A stretch of DNA of 64,000 bases from Clostridium_I sp047718555 (GCF_047718555.1 NZ_JBDNRK010000007.1:52749-116748); one strand, 5' to 3'. Shown: positions 1-8,957, numbered from the stretch's first letter. Numbers and translations are program-made. Notes: generated by a model not told the origin, from the letters alone.

Positions 1-3000
1 AAGAACCACTTGGCTCAATGGGTAATGACACTCCACTTGCAGTTTTATCAAATAGACCCCAGGTATTATTTGCATATTTCAAACAGTTATTTGCTCAGGT
101 TACAAATCCTCCAATAGATCCAATAAGAGAAGAGCTTGTAACTTCACTTATAAATTATATAGGATCACAGGGTAATATATTAAATAAAGAGCTTTACAAT
201 AATCCTTTTATAGAAATACATTCACCTATTTTAACAAATTTAGAGACATCAAAAATAAAGGTGCTAAGCAATAATGATTTTAAAACAATAACTATACCAA
301 TTACTTTTAAATACGATACTGGGGTAGCAGGTTTTAAAGAAGCTTTAGAGAAAATATGCGAAAGGGCTTCTAACGCAGTAAATAAGGGCTACAATATTTT
401 AGTTTTAAGTGATAAATCCGGTAGTTCTTTTGAGGCAGCTGTTCCAAGCCTTTTAGCAGTATCAGCAGTACACCATCACTTAATTAGGGAAAAAACTCGT
501 ACTAAGGTTTCAATTATAGTAGAAACTGGTGAAGCTAGAGAAACTATGCACGCAGCTCTTCTTCTAGGATATGGTGCAACAGCAGTAAATCCATATATTG
601 CTTATGAATCCATAAAGCAATTGGTTAATAATGGCGAAATAAAAGATATATCTTATAAAGAAGCTGTGGATAATTATATATATGCAGTAAATCATGGATT
701 ATTAAAGATTTTGTCTAAAATGGGTATTTCTACTTTAAGAAGTTATCATGGAGCACAAATTTTTGAAGCTATTGGACTTAAAAGTGATTTTGTAGATAAA
801 TATTTTGAGGGAACACCTTCAAGAATAGAAGGTATAGATATAGAAACAGTAGCAGAAGAAGTTTTAATTAGACATAAAAATGCTTTTAATAATATCAGAA
901 AACCAGTTTCTGAATTAGATGTAGGCGGAAGTTATGCATGGAGAAGTAATGGAGAATTCCATCTTTTCAATCCTGAGACAATTTATAAACTTCAAGTTTC
1001 TACAAGAAATAATGACTATAGTTTATATAAAAATTATGCTGAACTTATAAACAATCAGGATAAAAATCTATGTACTATTAGAAGTATGTTTAAATTTAAA
1101 ACCGATAAACAGATTCCTATAGAAGAAGTAGAACCAGTAAGTGAAATTCTTAAAAGGTTCTGTGCAGGGGCTATGTCCTTTGGTTCTATAAGTAAAGAAG
1201 CACATGAAGCAATTGCTATTGCCATGAACAGAATAGGCGGTAAGAGTAATAGTGGAGAAGGTGGAGAAGATCCAATAAGATACAAAAAAAGTGCCAATGG
1301 AGATTGGAAGAGAAGTGCAATAAAACAAATTGCTTCAGCTAGATTTGGAGTAAATGCTGAATATTTAGTAAATGCAGATGAACTGCAGATTAAAATGGCT
1401 CAAGGAGCTAAGCCAGGTGAAGGCGGACAGTTACCAGGAAGAAAAGTTGATGAAGCTATAGCAAAGGTTAGACATTCAACTCCAGGAATAGATTTAATAT
1501 CACCACCACCTCATCATGATATTTATTCTATTGAGGATTTGGCACAACTAATTTATGATTTGAAATCTACAAATCCTGAGGCAAGAATAAATGTAAAATT
1601 GGTATCCGAGGTTGGAGTTGGTACAGTAGCTGCTGGAGTTTCAAAGGCACATGCAGATGCTATATTAATAAGTGGACATGATGGAGGTACAGGTGCTTCA
1701 CCAGTATCATCCATTAAGCATGCAGGTATACCATGGGAGCTTGGCCTTTCAGAGGCACAGCAGGTACTTTTATTGAATGATTTAAGAAGCAGAGTGGTAC
1801 TTCAAACTGACGGACAGCTTAAAACTGGTAGAGATATAGTTGTTGGAACTCTTTTAGGAGCAGAAGAATTTGTATTTGCATCAACACTTTTAGTAGTACT
1901 CGGATGTACAATGCTTAGAAATTGTCATTTGAATACCTGTGACATGGGAATTGCGACTCAGGATCCAGAATTAAGAAAGAATTTCAAAGGAAAGCCAGAA
2001 CACATAGTAAACTTCCTAACATTTATTGCAATGGAAGTTAGAGAGTATATGGCAAAGCTTGGATTTAGAACTATGAATGAAATGGTTGGAAGAGTTGACA
2101 AAATAGAAGTAAAGGATGAAAGCAGCCATTGGAAAGCAAAGGGAATAGATCTTTCAAAGATATTATATAAACCTGATATGCCAAGTAGAATAAAGCCATA
2201 TTGTGTGAAAAAGCAGGAACATGGCATTGAAAATTCTATGGATCGTAAATTGATAAAGATAGCTCAGGATGCTTTAAATAATCAAAATAAAGTAGTTGCT
2301 AATTTCGAAATTAAGAATACTGATAGAGCAGTTGGAGCTATGATAAGTGGAAAGATTGCTAAATTATACGGCAATAAAGGACTTTTAGAAGATACAATAC
2401 AATTTAATTTTAAAGGAGCTGCAGGGCAGAGTTTTGGTGCCTTTGGTGCTCACGGTTTAACACTTAATCTTGAAGGAGAGGCAAATGACTATGTAGGTAA
2501 AGGCTTGTCTGGAGCAAAGATAATAATTAAAACTCCAGCTAATGCAAGCTATAAGCAAGATGAAAATGTTATAGCAGGTAACACTATTCTATATGGAGCA
2601 ACTGAAGGACAGCTTTATATAAATGGGCTGGTAGGAGAAAGATTTGCAGTTAGAAACAGTGGTGCTATTGCAGTAGTAGAAGGCGTTGGTGATCATTGCT
2701 GTGAATACATGACAGGTGGAACTGTGCTTGTTCTTGGCAATTTTGGTAGAAATTTTGCTGCTGGAATGAGCGGGGGAATAGCTTATGTATTTGACGAGGA
2801 TAATTCATTGAGAAATAAGATTAAAAATAATACTGTAGATATAGATGAATTAGAGGAAGATGATATAGACGAAGTTTACAGCTTAATTGCAGCACATGAA
2901 AATTATACTGGAAGCTTAAAGGCTGCTAGTTTGATTAAAGACTGGGATAATGCACAGAAAAAGTTTAAGAAGATCATACCAACTGCTTATAAGAAAATTT

Positions 3001-3041
3001 TGCTAGAGAAAAATAAAGAAATCTCTGCTTTGAGAGCATAG
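1..3041 (+). CDS. gltB: Glutamate synthase large subunit, 5' end outside window
   Basis: Makes glutamate from glutamine and 2-oxoglutarate together with GltD. The reading frame is open from the first base (codons E-P-L-G-S precede the first visible ATG at 18), so the N-terminal glutaminase domain lies upstream of the window and about 1010 residues of a usual ~1500 are visible. The piece holds the end of the central domain, the FMN-binding synthase domain (GAMSFGSISKEAHEAIA, then GEGGEDPIRY), a 3Fe-4S cysteine motif C-X5-C-X4-C (CTMLRNCHLNTC) and the C-terminal GXGXG beta-helix (GGTVLVLGNFGRNFAAGMSG). gltD follows after 13 bp with its own AGGAGG, so the two are one operon. Identity is very secure; only the start is missing. 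Confidence 0.97.
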   Translation, partial: EPLGSMGNDTPLAVLSNRPQVLFAYFKQLFAQVTNPPIDPIREELVTSLINYIGSQGNILNKELYNNPFIEIHSPILTNLETSKIKVLSNNDFKTITIPITFKYDTGVAGFKEALEKICERASNAVNKGYNILVLSDKSGSSFEAAVPSLLAVSAVHHHLIREKTRTKVSIIVETGEARETMHAALLLGYGATAVNPYIAYESIKQLVNNGEIKDISYKEAVDNYIYAVNHGLLKILSKMGISTLRSYHGAQIFEAIGLKSDFVDKYFEGTPSRIEGIDIETVAEEVLIRHKNAFNNIRKPVSELDVGGSYAWRSNGEFHLFNPETIYKLQVSTRNNDYSLYKNYAELINNQDKNLCTIRSMFKFKTDKQIPIEEVEPVSEILKRFCAGAMSFGSISKEAHEAIAIAMNRIGGKSNSGEGGEDPIRYKKSANGDWKRSAIKQIASARFGVNAEYLVNADELQIKMAQGAKPGEGGQLPGRKVDEAIAKVRHSTPGIDLISPPPHHDIYSIEDLAQLIYDLKSTNPEARINVKLVSEVGVGTVAAGVSKAHADAILISGHDGGTGASPVSSIKHAGIPWELGLSEAQQVLLLNDLRSRVVLQTDGQLKTGRDIVVGTLLGAEEFVFASTLLVVLGCTMLRNCHLNTCDMGIATQDPELRKNFKGKPEHIVNFLTFIAMEVREYMAKLGFRTMNEMVGRVDKIEVKDESSHWKAKGIDLSKILYKPDMPSRIKPYCVKKQEHGIENSMDRKLIKIAQDALNNQNKVVANFEIKNTDRAVGAMISGKIAKLYGNKGLLEDTIQFNFKGAAGQSFGAFGAHGLTLNLEGEANDYVGKGLSGAKIIIKTPANASYKQDENVIAGNTILYGATEGQLYINGLVGERFAVRNSGAIAVVEGVGDHCCEYMTGGTVLVLGNFGRNFAAGMSGGIAYVFDEDNSLRNKIKNNTVDIDELEEDDIDEVYSLIAAHENYTGSLKAASLIKDWDNAQKKFKKIIPTAYKKILLEKNKEISALRA

Positions 3042-3054
3042 GAGGTATAATAAT

Positions 3055-4491
3055 ATGGGAAAAACAACTGGTTTTAAAGAATATAAAAGACAGACTGCTA
3101 AAAAACGTCCAGTTAAAGATAGAATAAAGGACTATAAACAAATTTACCTTCCAATGGAGGAAGAGGAATTACGCAAACAAGGTGCTAGATGTATGGAATG
3201 TGGTACACCCTTCTGTTCCTGGGGGTGTCCTCTTGGAAATTTAATGCCTGATTTTAATGATATGGTTTATAATAATGATTTTGAAGCTGCTTTTAACAGA
3301 TTGTATTTAACAAGTAATTTTCCAGAGTTTACTGGAAGAGTTTGCCCAGCACTTTGTGAAGGAGCATGTACTCTTGGCGTTAATTCTGATGCAGTATCAA
3401 TAAAAGAGCTTGAACTTGGGATTATTGAGAAGGCTTTTAAAGAAAATTTCATAAAACCTAATCCACCAAAGGTTAGAACAGGGAAGAGTGTGGCAGTAGT
3501 AGGTTCTGGTCCATCAGGACTTGCTGTGGCTGCTGAATTAAACTCAGTAGGTCATACTGTTACTGTATTTGAAAGACATGACAGAATAGGAGGACTTTTG
3601 AGATACGGTATACCAGATTTTAAACTTGAAAAAGACGTAGTAGATAGAAGAATAAATTTGATGGAAGAAGAAGGTATTATATTTAAAACTAATACCGATA
3701 TAGGTATTAATTATGATGTTAAAACTCTTTCAGAGGACTTTGATGCAGTAGTTCTTTGTGGTGGATCTACTGTTCCAAGAGATTTACCAATAGAGGGCAG
3801 AGAGCTTGAAGGTATACATTTTGCTGTGGACTTTCTAACTTATATAAATAAAAAGGTTGCTGGTGATGATGTATCAAAAGAAGCTATAGATGTAAAAGGT
3901 AAAAATGTTTTAGTTATAGGCGGTGGAGATACTGGTTCAGATTGTATTGGTACTTCTATAAGAGAAGGGGCAAAAAATGTGTATCAATTTGAAATAATGC
4001 CTAAGCCACCTGAAGAAAGAGATAATACAATGCCATGGCCACTTTATCCAAAGACATTAAAGGTTTCTACTTCCCATGAAGAAGGTTCAATTAGAGAATG
4101 GTGTACAGAAACTAAGAAATTTATAGGTAAAGATGGAAAGGTTACTGCTATAGAAGGGATTAAGGTTCAATGGGGAAAAGATGCATCAGGAAGATTTGTT
4201 CCTACAGAAGTACCTGGTTCTAGGTTTACGAGAGAGGTAGATTTAGTATTATTAGCAATGGGATTTGTTCATCCTCAGCATGAAGGTCTTATAAACACCC
4301 TAGGTTTACAATTAGACAACAGAGGAAATATTTCTGCTGATGAAAATCATATGACTAGTGTAAAGGGAGTATTTACTGCTGGAGATATGAGAAGGGGTCA
4401 ATCACTTGTAGTTTGGGCTATGAATGATGGAAGACAGGCAGCAAAAGCTGTTGATGAGTATTTAATGGGTGAAAGTGTACTAAGAGGATAA
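3055..4491 (+). CDS. gltD: Glutamate synthase small subunit (NADPH-type)
   Basis: Electron-input subunit of glutamate synthase; it oxidises NAD(P)H through FAD and passes electrons over 4Fe-4S clusters to GltB. The 478-residue length is normal for the family. N-terminal cysteines CMECGTPFCSWGCPLGN and later CPALCEGACTLG are the 4Fe-4S ligands. Two dinucleotide folds follow: FAD-type VVGSGPSGLAVAAEL near residue 150 and NAD(P)-type VIGGGDTGSDC near residue 290. The C-terminal FTAGDMRRGQSLVVWA motif is typical. ATG at 3055 follows AGGAGG. A strong terminator sits just downstream, closing the gltBD operon. Confidence 0.97.
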   Translation: MGKTTGFKEYKRQTAKKRPVKDRIKDYKQIYLPMEEEELRKQGARCMECGTPFCSWGCPLGNLMPDFNDMVYNNDFEAAFNRLYLTSNFPEFTGRVCPALCEGACTLGVNSDAVSIKELELGIIEKAFKENFIKPNPPKVRTGKSVAVVGSGPSGLAVAAELNSVGHTVTVFERHDRIGGLLRYGIPDFKLEKDVVDRRINLMEEEGIIFKTNTDIGINYDVKTLSEDFDAVVLCGGSTVPRDLPIEGRELEGIHFAVDFLTYINKKVAGDDVSKEAIDVKGKNVLVIGGGDTGSDCIGTSIREGAKNVYQFEIMPKPPEERDNTMPWPLYPKTLKVSTSHEEGSIREWCTETKKFIGKDGKVTAIEGIKVQWGKDASGRFVPTEVPGSRFTREVDLVLLAMGFVHPQHEGLINTLGLQLDNRGNISADENHMTSVKGVFTAGDMRRGQSLVVWAMNDGRQAAKAVDEYLMGESVLRG

Positions 4492-4506
4492 TTATAAAAT
4501 AAATGG

Positions 4507-4549
4507 GCTGTCACACAATGTGTATCTATGCATTGTGTGGCAGCTTTTT
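4507..4549 (+). terminator. Rho-independent terminator after gltD
   Basis: Fourteen-base arms (GCTGTCACACAATG and CATTGTGTGGCAGC) pair with one G-U around a 10-nt loop and run into TTTTTA. It lies 16 bp past the gltD stop. Confidence 0.9.
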
Positions 4550-4603
4550 AACTAGTTGCTAATAAAAATAATTATTTATATGTGATTTTTAATAAGATAG
4601 AGA

Positions 4604-4643
4604 CAAACTGTAACCTATAGGATAGATGCGGGTTACCTCTTTG
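4604..4643 (+). other. Second hairpin in the gltD-iscR gap
   Basis: CAAA-CT-GTAACC pairs with GGTTAC-CTC-TTTG around a 15-nt loop, followed by TTTGTT. It may be a weak backup terminator for gltBD or part of a leader; no known riboswitch core was recognised. The rest of the 326-bp gap holds only the gltD terminator and the iscR promoter. Confidence 0.4.
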
Positions 4644-4720
4644 TTTTGTTAATTTATCAAAGATATCTATTATTTATTAAATTTTATTTAATATAACATA
4701 AAAAAAATACAAAATTATTG

Positions 4721-4749
4721 TTGACAGTTTTACTCTGGTTTGATATTAT
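4721..4749 (+). promoter_or_regulatory. Sigma-A promoter of the isc operon
   Basis: TTGACA at 4721-4726, exactly 17 bp, then TATTAT at 4744-4749, about 70 bp before the iscR start. The stretch between the -10 and the gene contains the half-site-like block AAATTAGTGGGTTATAC (4784-4800). IscR-type repressors usually bind sites of this AT-rich kind and autoregulate, so this may be an operator; that part is inference. Confidence 0.75.
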
Positions 4750-4818
4750 AATCCTATAAAGTTTAGTAAAACACTCAAGTTTAAAATTAGTGGGTTATAC
4801 CATAAAGGAAGTGAGCTA

Positions 4819-5259
4819 ATGAAGCTTTCAACTAAAGGAAGATATGGTGTAAAAGCCATGGTTGACTTAGCCATAAACTATGGAAAAACACCTGTTTCAA
4901 TTAAAAGTATTTCTGAAAGACAAAGTATTTCTGAATACTATTTAGAACAACTATTTTCAGCTCTTAGAAAAGCAGATTTAATAAAGAGTATTAGAGGAGC
5001 TCAAGGTGGTTATGTTCTAAATAAAGATCCAAGGGAAATAAGTGTTGATCAGATCTTAGATATACTTGAAGGACCTATAGAGATTTCAGAATGCATTGAA
5101 GAAGATGGAATCTGTAGCAATAGCAGCTGTTGTGCTACCAGACTTCTCTGGGCTAAGCTTAAAGAAAGCATAGACAATGTAACTAAATCTATAACATTAC
5201 AAGATATGGTTGATGATTACAAAAGTATAAAAGTTAGAGGAGTGAATGTACATGAGTGA
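4819..5259 (+). CDS. iscR: Rrf2-family regulator, IscR type
   Basis: Transcription factor expected to sense iron-sulfur status and control the iscS-iscU genes that follow. The 146-residue protein starts with the Rrf2 winged helix (MKLSTKGRYGVKAMVDLA, then GAQGGYVLNKDP). It carries cysteines near residues 94-107 in the order C-X6-C-X4-C-C; classical proteobacterial IscR has C-X5-C-X5-C, so the spacing here is different but a cluster is still plausible. The related CymR proteins lack such a cluster, which argues for IscR. RBS GGAAGTGAG precedes ATG 4819. The gene overlaps the true iscS start by 8 bp, implying coupled translation. Confidence 0.85.
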   Translation: MKLSTKGRYGVKAMVDLAINYGKTPVSIKSISERQSISEYYLEQLFSALRKADLIKSIRGAQGGYVLNKDPREISVDQILDILEGPIEISECIEEDGICSNSSCCATRLLWAKLKESIDNVTKSITLQDMVDDYKSIKVRGVNVHE

Positions 5260-6445
5260 AAAAAGAGTTTATATGGATTATGCAGCTACCACCTATACAA
5301 AACCAGAAGTTTTAGAGGAAATGTTGCCATATTTTACAGAGGAATTTGGTAATCCTTCTTCATTATATACTTTTTCAGACAATACAAAGAAAGCTATAAA
5401 TACTTCTAGAGAAAGAGTAGCTAAAGCTATTAATGCTGAAAAAGATGAAATATACTTTACTGGAGGTGGTTCTGAAGCAGATAACTGGGCATTAAAGGGT
5501 ATAGCTCTTGCACATAAGAATAAGGGAAATCACATAATTACTACTGCAATTGAACATCATGCTATTATACATACAGGTAAATTTTTAGAGAAAAATGGAT
5601 TTGAGGTTACTTACCTCCCTGTAGATGAAGAGGGATTTGTTAAAGTAGAAGATGTAAAAAATGCCATAACAGAAAAGACTATTTTAGTTTCTATTATGTT
5701 TGCAAATAATGAAATTGGAACAATTGAACCTATAAAAGAGATTGGCCAGGTCTGTAGAGAAAAGAAAGTATTGTTTCACACAGATGCAGTGCAGGCAATT
5801 GGTCATGTGAAAATTGATGTTAAGGACATGAATATAGATTTATTATCCTTAGCAGGTCACAAATTTTATGGACCAAAGGGTATAGGTGCTTTATATATAA
5901 GACGTGGTATTAAAATAGAAAATTTAATACATGGCGGAGGTCAGGAGAGAGGAAGAAGAGCAAGTACAGAAAATATTGCCAGTATTGTAGGTATAGGAAA
6001 GGCTATAGAACTTGCCACATCAGAGCTTGAAGAAGAAGCACAAAGACTTAATAATTTAAGAAATAAATTAGTTAAGGGAATAATGGAAAAAATACCTTAT
6101 ACAAAATTAAATGGTCCTAGTGATGATAGAAGACTACCAGGAAATTCAGATTTTAGTTTTATTGGTATAGAGGGTGAAACTTTACTGTTAGATTTAGACT
6201 ATGCAGGCATATATGCTTCCACAGGTAGTGCATGTGCATCAGCTTCCTTGGATCCTTCTCATGTGCTTTTAGCCATAGGATTACCTCATGAAACAGCTCA
6301 TGGATCACTTAGACTGACTCTAGGGGCAAAGAGTACAGAAGAGGATATAGATTATGTTTTGGAGACTTTGCCAGAAATAGTTAGAAAAAGAAGAGAAATG
6401 TCACCACTTTGGGAAGATTTTTTAAAAGAGAAAGGGGAAAGATAA
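5252..6445 (+). CDS. iscS: Cysteine desulfurase
   Basis: PLP enzyme that takes sulfur from cysteine, leaving alanine, and hands it to the scaffold IscU encoded next. The N-terminus VYMDYAATTYTKPEV, the PLP lysine in SLAGHKFYGPKG and the loop STGSACASASLDPSHVL with the catalytic cysteine mark a NifS/IscS-type class V aminotransferase of normal length (397 residues). I chose ATG 5252 over the in-frame ATG 5246: the GAGGAG at 5237-5242 is 9 nt from 5252 but only 3 nt from 5246. The start codon lies inside the end of iscR; the stop is 2 nt before iscU. Confidence 0.95.
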   Translation: MSEKRVYMDYAATTYTKPEVLEEMLPYFTEEFGNPSSLYTFSDNTKKAINTSRERVAKAINAEKDEIYFTGGGSEADNWALKGIALAHKNKGNHIITTAIEHHAIIHTGKFLEKNGFEVTYLPVDEEGFVKVEDVKNAITEKTILVSIMFANNEIGTIEPIKEIGQVCREKKVLFHTDAVQAIGHVKIDVKDMNIDLLSLAGHKFYGPKGIGALYIRRGIKIENLIHGGGQERGRRASTENIASIVGIGKAIELATSELEEEAQRLNNLRNKLVKGIMEKIPYTKLNGPSDDRRLPGNSDFSFIGIEGETLLLDLDYAGIYASTGSACASASLDPSHVLLAIGLPHETAHGSLRLTLGAKSTEEDIDYVLETLPEIVRKRREMSPLWEDFLKEKGER

Positions 6446-6447
6446 TT

Positions 6448-6879
6448 ATGATGTACAGTGATAAAGTAATGGATCATTTCAGAAATCCAAGAAATGTTGG
6501 AGAAATAGAAAATGCCAACGGTGTTGGTGAAGTTGGAAATCCACAGTGTGGAGATATAATGAAGATATATATAAAGGTAGAAGATAATAAAATAGAGGAT
6601 GTTAAATTTAAGACATTTGGTTGTGGATCTGCTATAGCTTCATCAAGTATGGCAACAGAACTTATAAAGGGAAAGACTATTGAAGAAGCATGGGATTTAA
6701 CTAACAAAGCTGTGGCAGAAGCACTTGATGGTCTTCCACCAGTGAAGATGCACTGTTCAGTTTTAGCAGAAGAAGCTATTCATAAGGCAATAAATGCTTA
6801 TAGAGAAAGTATAGGACTTGAAGCGTGGGAGATGAAGACTCATTCAGAGTGTATACACGAACACGTTCATGGTAATTAA
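6448..6879 (+). CDS. iscU: Fe-S cluster scaffold protein
   Basis: Scaffold on which IscS-derived sulfur and iron are assembled into clusters. The three ligand cysteines are visible in GNPQCGD, KTFGCGSAIA and MHCSVLAEEAI, together with MDHFRNPRNVGEIE at the N-terminus. The protein is 143 residues if it starts at ATG 6448 (ATG 6451 is equally possible); an AAAGGGGA sequence sits 9-10 nt upstream. A longer in-frame ATG at 6409 lies inside iscS and has no RBS. It is the last gene of iscR-iscS-iscU; no hscA, hscB or fdx follows, as is usual in clostridia. Confidence 0.95.
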   Translation: MMYSDKVMDHFRNPRNVGEIENANGVGEVGNPQCGDIMKIYIKVEDNKIEDVKFKTFGCGSAIASSSMATELIKGKTIEEAWDLTNKAVAEALDGLPPVKMHCSVLAEEAIHKAINAYRESIGLEAWEMKTHSECIHEHVHGN

Positions 6880-6914
6880 TTCAATTAAAGTTGATAGTTT
6901 ATGAAATTATATGT

Positions 6915-6954
6915 AGGCTGTTTTAAAAGCAATTTAATGCTTTTAAAACAGCCT
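6915..6954 (+). terminator. Long perfect hairpin after iscU, lacking a good U-tract
   Basis: AGGCTGTTTTAAAAGC and its exact complement form a 16-bp stem with an 8-nt loop. What follows (ATTGTGCATTAAA) is not a U-run, so termination would be atypical; it may also stabilise the 3' end of the isc mRNA. Confidence 0.6.
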
Positions 6955-7004
6955 ATTGTGCATTAAAAATATATTTACTGGTTACAATACATTTAGGTGG
7001 TAAT

Positions 7005-7511
7005 ATGTATAAGAGAAAAGATTTTATATGGATGGATGTATATAATTTAAGGGGAAAGAAAATTGGAGTTATAACAGATTTGCTTATAAACATAAATGAA
7101 AATGTTGTGAAGGGATTTGTTATTTCAGGTATAAGTATTTTAAAAAGATCTTCAACTGTTTTAGTTGAAGATATAGTTTCTTTTAATCAATATATGATTA
7201 TAGAAAAATTAAATAAGGACCATTTTTATTTTAGCTTTGATAATCTTCGTGGATTAGAGGTTGTGGATGATTCAGGTGAAATAGATGGCATAATAGAAGA
7301 GATAATATTTGATTCATCAAGCTTTAAGATTAAAGGATTAATCATATCTAGAGGGATTTTACAAAACTTTACACAGGGGAAAAAGGTTATTTTACAAAAT
7401 GATTATATAATTGGAGATAAAAATGTATTTCATATCAATAAAAATAAAAAATTTAATTTTGTAACTATTTTTCATAAATTAAATTTAGAAGATGGTGGAA
7501 ATGAAAAATAA
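7005..7511 (+). CDS. PRC-barrel domain protein
   Basis: 168-residue soluble protein with two PRC-barrel-like halves: KGKKIGV-type strand pattern FIWMDVYNLRGKKIGVITD at residues 8-27 and GLEVVDDSGEIDGIIEEIIF near residues 82-101. PRC barrels are small beta folds found in RNA maturation (RimM) and in photosynthetic reaction centre subunit H; the cellular role of this class in clostridia is not established. It overlaps the next gene, a membrane permease, so the two are probably co-translated. Another PRC-barrel protein (ymxH) occurs at 31302. GGTGGT lies just upstream of ATG 7005. Confidence 0.75.
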   Translation: MYKRKDFIWMDVYNLRGKKIGVITDLLININENVVKGFVISGISILKRSSTVLVEDIVSFNQYMIIEKLNKDHFYFSFDNLRGLEVVDDSGEIDGIIEEIIFDSSSFKIKGLIISRGILQNFTQGKKVILQNDYIIGDKNVFHINKNKKFNFVTIFHKLNLEDGGNEK

Positions 7512-8514
7512 ACTTAAATATATAATAAGTATTTTAATAATATTTATATTAGCTTATATATTTTATACTAGTGAAATCATAAGAAACATATTCTATATTG
7601 TATTTATTAGTTTCATAGTAGCATATATGTTAAAGCCTTTTAATGATTACCTAGTTAGAAGAGGCATTAAAAGGGAAATTGCATCAATTATCTTATTGTT
7701 AGGTGTATGCACCTTAATAATAGGCTCAATAGTATTTTTAATACCTTCTATGCTTAAGGAAAGTATTAGTATAAATAAGACCAGTAGAGAAATTTTAAGA
7801 TATATTACTCTCATTAATGAAAAGATAAAATTAGTGAGAGATAACCCTTCAGAAAATAGAGCCTTTTTTATTTTATACAATAAAATTGATTATATAGTAA
7901 AAGGATTTGTAAGCGGCTTAATTGAGTTAAGTATGAAAGTAGGACAGAATTTGCTAGCCATTGCAGTTATACCAGTTATTTCTTATTATTTTCTATCAGA
8001 TGGTAATAGTATAAAAAATAAGTTTTTAATTTTATTTAGTGTAAAATGGAGAAATATAATTAGAAAAACTATGGAAGACATAGATAAGAATCTGAGTAGA
8101 TATATAGTTGGTCAATTAACACTATCTTTTATAATAAGTATACTCACTTTTATAATATTGCTCTCTCTAAAGGTTGACTATCCAATAATACTATCAGTAT
8201 TAAATGGAGTCTTTAATATTATACCTTATTTTGGACCTATCTTTGGAGCCATTCCTGCAATAATTGTAGCATTTATGGAATCACCTAAAGAAGCATTGTG
8301 GACAGCTATCTGGCTTTATATACTGCAGCTAGTAGAAGGTAATATAATATGTCCTAAAATTACTGGAGATTCTATAAACATGCATCCTCTCTTAGTTATT
8401 GTATTATTGCTAATTGGTGAAAAACTTGGAGGCTTTGCAGGTATGATACTTATAGTACCCATTTCAGTAGTAATAAAAGTTATATACGAAGATTTAAATT
8501 ATTATCTGTATTGA
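7501..8514 (+). CDS. AI-2E family permease (PerM/YtvI-like)
   Basis: Integral membrane protein of about 337 residues. Hydrophobic segments occur at about residues 8-25, 30-45, 60-80, then after a loop around 150-165, and a cluster from 205 to 330 with the family's GVFNIIPYFGPIFGAIPAIIVA block and IICPKITGDSINMHPL. The family is named after the E. coli autoinducer-2 exporter TqsA but includes transporters of unknown substrate and sodium-proton antiporters, so no substrate is assigned. Start chosen at ATG 7501 (GGTGG just upstream), overlapping the PRC-barrel gene by 11 bp; ATG 7492 is an alternative. A short inverted-repeat element lies directly after the stop. Confidence 0.85.
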   Translation: MKNKLKYIISILIIFILAYIFYTSEIIRNIFYIVFISFIVAYMLKPFNDYLVRRGIKREIASIILLLGVCTLIIGSIVFLIPSMLKESISINKTSREILRYITLINEKIKLVRDNPSENRAFFILYNKIDYIVKGFVSGLIELSMKVGQNLLAIAVIPVISYYFLSDGNSIKNKFLILFSVKWRNIIRKTMEDIDKNLSRYIVGQLTLSFIISILTFIILLSLKVDYPIILSVLNGVFNIIPYFGPIFGAIPAIIVAFMESPKEALWTAIWLYILQLVEGNIICPKITGDSINMHPLLVIVLLLIGEKLGGFAGMILIVPISVVIKVIYEDLNYYLY

Positions 8515-8518
8515 GTTA

Positions 8519-8572
8519 AGGCATAGTAAAAAATAGTCAGCAGTAACTTGTTATTTATTTTTCGATTACCCT
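8519..8572. repeat. Short inverted-repeat element, AAATAAATA family
   Basis: The left end AGGCATAGTAAAAAATAGTCA and the right end AACTTGTTATTTATTTTTCG...ACCCT are imperfect complements and resemble the ends of the larger elements at 13460, 15461 and 31122. It starts 4 bp after the permease stop and could act as its terminator. Confidence 0.45.
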
Positions 8573-8584
8573 ATTTGATTAATA

Positions 8585-8613
8585 TTGACATAATGGATAA
8601 TTTTAAATATAAT
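8585..8613 (+). promoter_or_regulatory. Sigma-A promoter for the T-box/alaS transcript
   Basis: TTGACA at 8585-8590, 17 bp, TATAAT at 8608-8613; all consensus. It lies just upstream of the T-box leader. Confidence 0.85.
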
Positions 8614-8634
8614 CGTATGTAGCTAATATTTTAA

Positions 8635-8830
8635 AGTGATGATGAGAAGTAGTAGATATTTATTGATATATTTAGAGAGGAAGTGGCTGGTGAAAACTTC
8701 TTAATCAATTTATCGAAGCAGTCTCTGAACTATATTATTTAAGTGACACAATTATGTGTAATTAGGGTGGTACCGCGGAATTATAGCTTTCGTCCCTTGG
8801 ATTTTCAGGGATTGAAAGCTTTTTATTATA
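8635..8830 (+). promoter_or_regulatory. T-box riboswitch, alanine specificity
   Basis: The leader has the invariant T-box AGGGTGGTACCGCGG at 8764-8778, the downstream TCGTCCCTT and a terminator hairpin with AGCTTTC/GAAAGCT arms (8785-8820) followed by TTTTATT. Stem I is visible, including GAAGTGGCTGGTGAAAACTTC-type distal loop sequence around 8680-8700 and the 5' AGTAGTAG. The specifier position GAA-GCA-G puts the alanine codon GCA at 8718-8720, in agreement with alaS downstream. Uncharged tRNA-Ala is expected to stabilise the antiterminator and switch alaS on. The remaining 127 bp up to alaS show no further motif beyond the RBS. Confidence 0.93.
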
Positions 8831-8957
8831 TATGAACTAACTAATGCAATAAGCTGCTAAATAGAGTATGACAAAAGCACGTACCTAGATAATTCATCTA
8901 AACTTCCATTAACTTTAGGTGGATTAATAGTTTGCCTTATAACAGGAGGAGATAACC

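Noticed and set aside
8831..8957. A second regulatory element between the T-box terminator and alaS
   Set aside because: Only weak pairing (CCA/TGG) was seen; nothing beyond the RBS can be supported.
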